Source: Gallibacterium genomosp. 3
GTDB taxonomy: Bacteria > Pseudomonadota > Gammaproteobacteria > Enterobacterales > Pasteurellaceae
Direction: 5' to 3'
Assembly (NCBI RefSeq): GCF_001678475.1
Contig: NZ_JTJR01000025.1
Coordinates: forward strand, 1 to 64,000
Length of the DNA: 64,000 bases
Shown: one piece after another, positions 58,867 through 64,000 of the stretch
Numbering within the stretch: the first letter of the stretch is position 1
Layout: the number at the start of each line of letters is the position of its first letter
The notes under the pieces: generated by a model
The model's database searches: none
What the model was told of the DNA's origin: nothing
Seen by the model: only the letters and a program-made list of their open reading frames with translations
Position numbers and translations under genes: made by a program

Positions 58867-59301
58867 TTACACCTGTAACCAAAAGGTAACGGGTCCATCA
58901 TTAGTGAGTGATACTTGCATATCTGCTGCGAATTGCCCAGTTTGTACAGGCACTGTTTGACGGCATTTTTCGACAAAATAGTGATACAATTTTTCTGCCA
59001 ATTCTGGATGTCCAGAGCGGCTAAAACTTGGACGTAACCCTTTTTTAGTGTCTGCGGCAAGGGTAAACTGTGAAACTACTAATAATTCACCTTGCACTTG
59101 TTGTACGTTGAGATTTATCTTGCCGTTTTCATCACTAAAAATTCGATAATTTAATACTTTTTCGATTAATCGATCAGCTTTGCTTTGATCATCATCTCGT
59201 TCAACGCCAAGTAAAACCAGAATTCCTTGACCGATTTGGCCTATAACTTGCTGGTCAACGACAACATTAGCTTGTGTAACACGTTGAATTAGAGCGATCA
59301 T
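58867..59301 (-). CDS. dtd: D-aminoacyl-tRNA deacylase
   Basis: A 144-aa enzyme recycling D-aminoacyl-tRNA. [18 protein letters not shown] and the C-terminal NDGPVTF (cis Gly-Pro) motifs that enforce chirality are both present. The start overlaps the yihY stop by 4 bases, so the two are coupled. Confidence 0.96.
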   Translation of the reverse strand: MIALIQRVTQANVVVDQQVIGQIGQGILVLLGVERDDDQSKADRLIEKVLNYRIFSDENGKINLNVQQVQGELLVVSQFTLAADTKKGLRPSFSRSGHPELAEKLYHYFVEKCRQTVPVQTGQFAADMQVSLTNDGPVTFWLQV

Positions 59302-60209
59302 CTTTTTTCCCCAGTTTGTGCTTTAGTAATCAGTTGTTGATAAAAATAATTGAAATCCAGATCTTGAGATTCATCATGCTGAATACGTTGTAAATCATCT
59401 AATACCGCAGTAAGTTGTGCACCGAGTAAGACAAAAGTCCAACTTAAATGAATCCATAGGATCATAATAGGCAGCGTTGCTAAAGCGCCGTAGATTAACT
59501 GATAAGAAGGAAATGCTTGCATATACCAAGTAAAGCACGCCTTGCCTAAAGTAAAAAATATTGCAGCAATTAACGCACCACAGGCAGCGTGTTTAATATT
59601 GACTTTGGTGTTAGGAACAACAGCATAAATACAGGTAAATGCTAACCAAGATAAGAAAAAAGGAACGAAGCTTAACAGTTTTAAGCCAAAAGGTAAGCCA
59701 GTTTTATAAGTAAAAACGGTGCTTGAAAAAATATAAGAGCTAACCCCAATACTGATTGCAATAAAAATTGGGCCCAGCGTTAAAATCATCCAATAAATAG
59801 AGAAAGAGTAAAGAGCAGAACGTTTCTTACTATTTGCCCAAATGTCATTTAACGTTGTATCAATTGATTTAATCAACATTAGTGCGACAATGATTAATCC
59901 AACAATGCTGATTGCACTCATCTTCTTCGTATTGGCAATAAACATCCGTATATAATGTTCGACGGTATTGCTGACTGATGGAGCAAAATTGGTAAAAATA
60001 AATTGTTCAAAATCTTTAATTAAGTCATTAAAAACAGGAAATGCAGCAAAAAAGGCAAAAATTACCATAAATAATGGCACAATCGCCAACATTGTACTGT
60101 AAGTAAGAAAACCCGCCGCTTGTGAGAGTTTATTTTGCTTAAAGCGATATAAAAAAATCTTAATAAAAATAGTTAAATTCTGAATAAGTTGTTGTGGAAG
60201 TTTTTGCAT
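59298..60209 (-). CDS. yihY: YihY-family inner-membrane protein
   Basis: A 303-aa protein with about six membrane helices (YihY/BrkB family, UPF0761). [19 protein letters not shown] and [20 protein letters not shown] (in part) are typical. The function is uncertain; the family was once wrongly called ribonuclease BN. It is coupled to dtd and lies 19 bases after pabA. Confidence 0.92.
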   Translation of the reverse strand: MQKLPQQLIQNLTIFIKIFLYRFKQNKLSQAAGFLTYSTMLAIVPLFMVIFAFFAAFPVFNDLIKDFEQFIFTNFAPSVSNTVEHYIRMFIANTKKMSAISIVGLIIVALMLIKSIDTTLNDIWANSKKRSALYSFSIYWMILTLGPIFIAISIGVSSYIFSSTVFTYKTGLPFGLKLLSFVPFFLSWLAFTCIYAVVPNTKVNIKHAACGALIAAIFFTLGKACFTWYMQAFPSYQLIYGALATLPIMILWIHLSWTFVLLGAQLTAVLDDLQRIQHDESQDLDFNYFYQQLITKAQTGEKR

Positions 60210-60228
60210 AAATTCCCTCTAAAATAGG

Positions 60229-60801
60229 TTAAGGGCGAATTGCCAACCAATTACGCAATAAAGTTTCGCCATATTCAGTGATAAAAGATTCAGGATGAAA
60301 TTGTACCCCATAAATAGGAAGCTGACGATGTTGCATTGCCATAATCACTCCTTCTTCACATTCTGCTGTAACTTCAAGCGATTCAGGAAATGAATCTTTG
60401 GCAACTGCCCAAGAGTGATATAAACCAATTTGGCTTTGTTGTGGAATATTGTGCCATAAAGGTGAACTTGCTGTTTGGCATAAAGTATGATTTTGCCCAT
60501 GCCGCACATTGGGCAGGTTGTATAGTGAGGCACCAAAATATTGGCAGAGTGTTTGATGACCTAAACATACCCCTAAAATCGTTTTGTCTTGATAACATTG
60601 ATCAATTACTGCAAACAGTTGTGGATAAGCCGATGGCACATCTGGTCCAGGTGATAGCAAAATATGTGAAAACGGATCTAATTGTTCAAATGGGATCTGA
60701 TCGTGCTGTACGATAGTGAATGTAGTAGTTGGTAAAATTTTGCGTAATAACTCCACTAAATTAAAAGTAAATGAATCGTGGTTATCAATAAGTAATAGCA
60801 T
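60229..60801 (-). CDS. pabA: Aminodeoxychorismate synthase glutamine amidotransferase component
   Basis: A 190-aa class I glutamine amidotransferase releasing ammonia for para-aminobenzoate (folate) synthesis. The nucleophile Cys lies in GVCLGHQTL and the His-Glu pair in VQFHPESF. LLLIDNHDSFTFNL is the usual start. TrpG-type anthranilate synthase is the alternative; no trp genes are nearby. Confidence 0.88.
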   Translation of the reverse strand: MLLLIDNHDSFTFNLVELLRKILPTTTFTIVQHDQIPFEQLDPFSHILLSPGPDVPSAYPQLFAVIDQCYQDKTILGVCLGHQTLCQYFGASLYNLPNVRHGQNHTLCQTASSPLWHNIPQQSQIGLYHSWAVAKDSFPESLEVTAECEEGVIMAMQHRQLPIYGVQFHPESFITEYGETLLRNWLAIRP

Positions 60802-60941
60802 AATGATTTATAAGGATAAATTCAGATAATAAATAATGTTGATGGCATATTATAGAAACTTATTGAGTTTAATTGTAGATAAAGTATTAGCTTGTTGTTA
60901 TTGTAACAGGGCTTTTATCATTAAGTAAAAATAGGCATCTT

Positions 60942-61691
60942 ATGAAAGATCGACACAGTCTAATTTTGGATATATTAAATCAACAAGGGCAAGTTCAAGT
61001 CAATGAATTGGCTCATCTACTAAAAGTTTCTGTAGAAACCATAAGACGAGATTTATCTTTTTTATCAAAGCAGCAGTTGCTTTATCGAACTCATGGAGGG
61101 GCATTAAGTAAAAAGACAGATGATATAGGCAGCTCTTTTCAGCTTCGTCAGAGAACAAATGCGGATATAAAAAAAGCGATTGCAGAACGTGTTGCTGAAT
61201 ATGTTTATGAAGGGGCTGTTATTGGGTTAGATGCTAGTTCAACAAGTTGGTATGTAGCACAATTAATCCCAGATATTCCTTGTTCTGTGGTTACAAACTC
61301 TATGCATAATATCACCGCTTTGGTGAATAAACCGAATGTAAAAACTATTGCTACTGGTGGGGTTTATTCTGCTAAATATGATGCTTTTTATGGCCCACTT
61401 TCCGAATATTTACTTGCTCGCTTACATATTGATATTGGAATTTTTTCTTGTGTGGGTGTCGATGATAATGGGGCAATTTGGGAATCTAATGAGCTTAATG
61501 TTGCGATTAAGCGAAAGATGATGGATGTTTCAGGGCAGAAATTACTTTTAGTTGATCCCTCAAAATTTGGAAAACAAAATTTAATTCAGTTAGGTGAAAT
61601 CTCGCAAGTGGATATGCTATTTACTGAAGGGCGTATCTCGGAAAAATTATCTGCGTATTGTCAGAAAAATAATGTGACTGTTTTCGGTTAA
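60942..61691 (+). CDS. fucR: DeoR-family transcriptional regulator of fucose genes
   Basis: A 249-aa regulator. The N-terminal helix-turn-helix (VQVNELAHLLKVSVETIRRDL in part) is followed by the DeoR sugar-phosphate sensor domain (VIGLDASSTSWYVAQLIPD, IATGGVYS). It is just upstream of fucI in the same direction and probably controls the fuc genes with fuculose-1-phosphate as inducer, as known for FucR. Confidence 0.9.
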   Translation: MKDRHSLILDILNQQGQVQVNELAHLLKVSVETIRRDLSFLSKQQLLYRTHGGALSKKTDDIGSSFQLRQRTNADIKKAIAERVAEYVYEGAVIGLDASSTSWYVAQLIPDIPCSVVTNSMHNITALVNKPNVKTIATGGVYSAKYDAFYGPLSEYLLARLHIDIGIFSCVGVDDNGAIWESNELNVAIKRKMMDVSGQKLLLVDPSKFGKQNLIQLGEISQVDMLFTEGRISEKLSAYCQKNNVTVFG

Positions 61692-61776
61692 TAATGCCTG
61701 AATTGACCGAATTTATTATTTATTGATTTATTCGGGCAGAAAAAATTAAGAAATTTAGTCAAAATTGACTGTTTTC

Positions 61777-61792
61777 TGTGATTCATCTCACA
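61777..61792 (+). promoter_or_regulatory. CRP binding site upstream of fucI
   Basis: TGTGA-TTCATC-TCACA is a perfect match to the CRP consensus. A TATCTT (61814-61819) downstream would give a start near 61826, about 41 bases from the centre of the site, which is the spacing of a class II CRP promoter. Confidence 0.88.
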
Positions 61793-61918
61793 AAACTTTA
61801 TTAAGTTTCAAAAATATCTTTTTACTTCCCGTGCGTTATTAGATGATTTTTTCAGTTCGTTTGTGTTGTGTCAGACACAAATATGATTTTCCAATTAAGC
61901 AAACTGAAGGAGACATCT

Positions 61919-63676
61919 ATGCAATCAACAAAAATTAAGATTGGTATTAGACCAACTATTGATGGTCGTCGCATGGGAGTAAGAGAATCATTAGAAGAAC
62001 AAACAATGAATATGGCGAAATCTGTTGCGGATTTATTACAAACACAAGTCCGCCATGCAGATGGTCAGTTTGTTGAATGTGTTATTGCGGATACATGTAT
62101 TGGTGGGGTAGCAGAAGCAGCAGCTTGTGCAGAAAAATTTAAGTTAAGTAATGTTGGTGTTGTTATTACTGTAACTCCTTGTTGGTGCTATGGATCTGAA
62201 ACAATTGATATGGATCCTCATATGCCGAAAGCGATTTGGGGCTTTAATGGGACAGAACGTCCAGGTGCTGTTTATTTAGCTGCTGCCTTAGCAGGACATA
62301 CTCAAATGGGATTACCTGCTTTTTCTATCTATGGTACAGAAGTCCAAGAAGCAGATGACACTACTATTCCTGAGGATGTAAAAGAAAAATTATTACGTTT
62401 TGCTCGAGCAGGATTAGTGGTAGCGAGCATTAGAGGTAAATCTTATCTTTCTATCGGTTCTGTTTCGATGGGAATTGCAGGATCTATTGTCGATCAACCA
62501 TTCTTCCAACACTATCTCGGTATGCGTAATGAATATGTTGATATGACAGAAATTAAACGCCGTTTAGATAGAAAAATTTATGATGAAGAAGAAGTTAAAT
62601 TGGCATTATCTTGGGTAAAACAATACTGTAAGGAAGGTATTGATACAAATAAACCTGAATTCCAACGTTCAGCAGCTGAAAAAGAAGAACTTTGGGAAAA
62701 TGTCGTCAAAATGACCATTATTGCCCGTGATTTAATGGTTGGAAATCCAAAATTAGCAGAATTAAATTTTGGTGAAGAAGCATTAGGGCATAATGCGATT
62801 GCAGCAGGTTTCCAAGGACAAAGACAGTGGACAGATCACTTACCTAATGGCGACTTTATGGAAGCGATCCTCAATTCTACTTATGATTGGAATGGGGTGC
62901 GTCCTCCTTTCATTATGGCAACAGAAAATGATTCCTTAAATGGCATTACTATGTTGTTAGCAAATCAATTAACTGGACAAGCTCAAATCTTTGCGGATGT
63001 GCGCACTTATTGGAGCCAAGACTCCGTAGAACGTGTTACAGGCTTCCGTCCTGAACAAGGATTCCTCCATTTATTAAATTCAGGTTCAGCAGCATTAGAT
63101 GGTACAGGGCAACATCAAAATCAACAAGGTGAACATCTGATTAAGCCAGTCTGGGAAGTTACAGAAGAAGATGGAAAACGTTGTGTTGAAAATACGCGTT
63201 GGTGTGCTGCGGTACATGAATATTTCCGTGGCGGTGGTTTGTCCTCACAATTCCTCACAAAAGGAGGACTTCCGTTCACGATGAGTCGTATTAATTTAGT
63301 GAAAGGTTTAGGACCTGTATTACAGCTTGCTGAGGGATGGTCAATAGAGTTACCAACAGATGTGCATGATACCTTGAGTAAACGCACAAATGAAACTTGG
63401 CCTTGTACATGGTTTGTACCTCGTCTTACTGGAAAAGGGGCATTCAAAGATGTGTATTCAGTGATGGCAAACTGGGGCGCAAATCACTGTGTGGTAAGTT
63501 ATGGTCATATTGGTGCTGATTTAATTACATTAGCTTCAATGTTACGTATTCCAGTATGTATGCACAATGTTGAAGATGAAGCAATTTTCCGTCCAAGTGC
63601 ATGGAGTGCTTTTGGACAGGATAAAGAAGGTCAAGATTATAGAGCGTGCCAAAATTTTGGACCTTTATATAAGTGA
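61919..63676 (+). CDS. fucI: L-fucose isomerase
   Basis: A 585-aa enzyme converting L-fucose to L-fuculose. It is close to E. coli Fuc[37 protein letters not shown], and ATENDSLNG with the metal-binding Glu and Asp. I chose ATG 61919 because AAGGAGA precedes it; a GTG 17 codons upstream also continues the frame. Host mucin is a likely fucose source. Confidence 0.97.
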   Translation: MQSTKIKIGIRPTIDGRRMGVRESLEEQTMNMAKSVADLLQTQVRHADGQFVECVIADTCIGGVAEAAACAEKFKLSNVGVVITVTPCWCYGSETIDMDPHMPKAIWGFNGTERPGAVYLAAALAGHTQMGLPAFSIYGTEVQEADDTTIPEDVKEKLLRFARAGLVVASIRGKSYLSIGSVSMGIAGSIVDQPFFQHYLGMRNEYVDMTEIKRRLDRKIYDEEEVKLALSWVKQYCKEGIDTNKPEFQRSAAEKEELWENVVKMTIIARDLMVGNPKLAELNFGEEALGHNAIAAGFQGQRQWTDHLPNGDFMEAILNSTYDWNGVRPPFIMATENDSLNGITMLLANQLTGQAQIFADVRTYWSQDSVERVTGFRPEQGFLHLLNSGSAALDGTGQHQNQQGEHLIKPVWEVTEEDGKRCVENTRWCAAVHEYFRGGGLSSQFLTKGGLPFTMSRINLVKGLGPVLQLAEGWSIELPTDVHDTLSKRTNETWPCTWFVPRLTGKGAFKDVYSVMANWGANHCVVSYGHIGADLITLASMLRIPVCMHNVEDEAIFRPSAWSAFGQDKEGQDYRACQNFGPLYK

Positions 63677-63686
63677 TAAAGATAGG

Positions 63687-63714
63687 AAAACTCCCTCTAT
63701 GGAGGGAGTTTTCT
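63687..63714 (+). terminator. Hairpin between fucI and fucK
   Basis: AAAACTCCCTC / GAGGGAGTTTT stem with a TAT-based loop, followed by TTTTCT. It lies between two operon genes, so it may attenuate transcription into fucK or stabilise the fucI message. Confidence 0.65.
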
Positions 63715-63728
63715 AAAAGGAGAGCTTT

Positions 63729-64000
63729 ATGGCTATTGCACTTATTTTAGATTGTGGCGCAACCAATGTACGAGCGATTGCAATGAATGAACAAGGAAAG
63801 ATCATTGCTTCATCTCACCAGCCTAACCAAACAGATTCAGATAAACAACATTCTGATTATAAAATTTGGGACTTTGAGCAGATTACACAAAAATTATTAC
63901 GTTGTGCAAGAGAGGTTAGCGAAAGATTATCTGAGCAATATATATCTGTAGATGCGATTGGGGTGACTACGTTTGGGGTAGATGGCGCACCTTTTATTCA
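63729..64000 (+). CDS. fucK: L-fuculokinase, N-terminal part
   Basis: The first 90 codons of a FGGY-family kinase, cut by the window end. ALILDCGATNVRAIAMNEQG is the N-terminal phosphate-binding segment, and GVTTFGVDGAPFI is the second family motif. AAAAGGAGAG precedes the ATG. It phosphorylates L-fuculose after FucI. Confidence 0.93.
   Translation, partial: MAIALILDCGATNVRAIAMNEQGKIIASSHQPNQTDSDKQHSDYKIWDFEQITQKLLRCAREVSERLSEQYISVDAIGVTTFGVDGAPFI

Overview
The window is about 64 kb of AT-rich gammaproteobacterial chromosome. Gene content, gene order and protein sequences point to the family Pasteurellaceae: envC-yibQ divergent from gpmA, yibN-secB-gpsA-cysE, rplU-rpmA, yceD-rpmF-plsX-fabH-fabD-fabG-acpP, rpsP-rimM-trmD-rplS, and an ATP-dependent pckA. 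I cannot name the genus. Neither of the family's usual 9-mer DNA-uptake words was abundant when I read the window by eye.

Layout. 1-547: part of an IS256-like element running off the left edge. 877-2319: an autotransporter-like gene broken by one amber codon, with a G10 tract at its promoter. 2559-9775: ppx and the tamA-tamB outer-membrane assembly pair. 9872-11932: yibQ and envC. 12102-20462: gpmA, then yibN-secB-gpsA-cysE-rnr, a glycosyltransferase gene with a nonsense codon, rlmB and a lipoprotein. 20513-28894: a complete type I secretion system (TolC-like, ABC ATPase, HlyD-like) divergent from a BapA-type adhesin. The adhesin carries five tandem 303-bp repeats and a C12 tract at its predicted transcription start. 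29071-37309: a small membrane protein, a maf remnant, rmuC, a lipoprotein, queH, ispB, rplU-rpmA, mutM, pckA and a 46-codon basic ORF. 37343-43285: a RarD-like permease and the fatty-acid/phospholipid cluster. 43492-46922: psd, fklB, then an AT-rich sialyltransferase-neuA pair. 46966-48055: a complete IS256-like element with 8-bp target duplications. 48139-55068: tex, an autotransporter with a G10 tract inside its coding sequence, and the rpsP operon. 55121-60801: fecBCDE, dtd, yihY and pabA. 60942-64000: fucR, fucI and the start of fucK, with a textbook CRP site before fucI.

How it fits together. Housekeeping operons alternate with surface-variation loci. Three homopolymeric G/C tracts (10, 12 and 10 bases) each sit at the promoter or early coding region of an exported protein, which is the classical arrangement for phase variation by slipped-strand mispairing. 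Two glycan-modifying insertions (the broken glycosyltransferase and the sialyltransferase-neuA pair) sit among housekeeping genes, as expected for a host-adapted mucosal bacterium. The fucose genes and citrate-type iron uptake genes fit growth on host mucosa.

The most distinctive observations are the C12 tract on the adhesin start site, the in-frame G10 just after an autotransporter signal peptide, and two diverged IS256-like copies that both need the same -1 frameshift at an A6 run and share a conserved leader hairpin. I saw no rRNA, tRNA, CRISPR array, prophage or restriction system.
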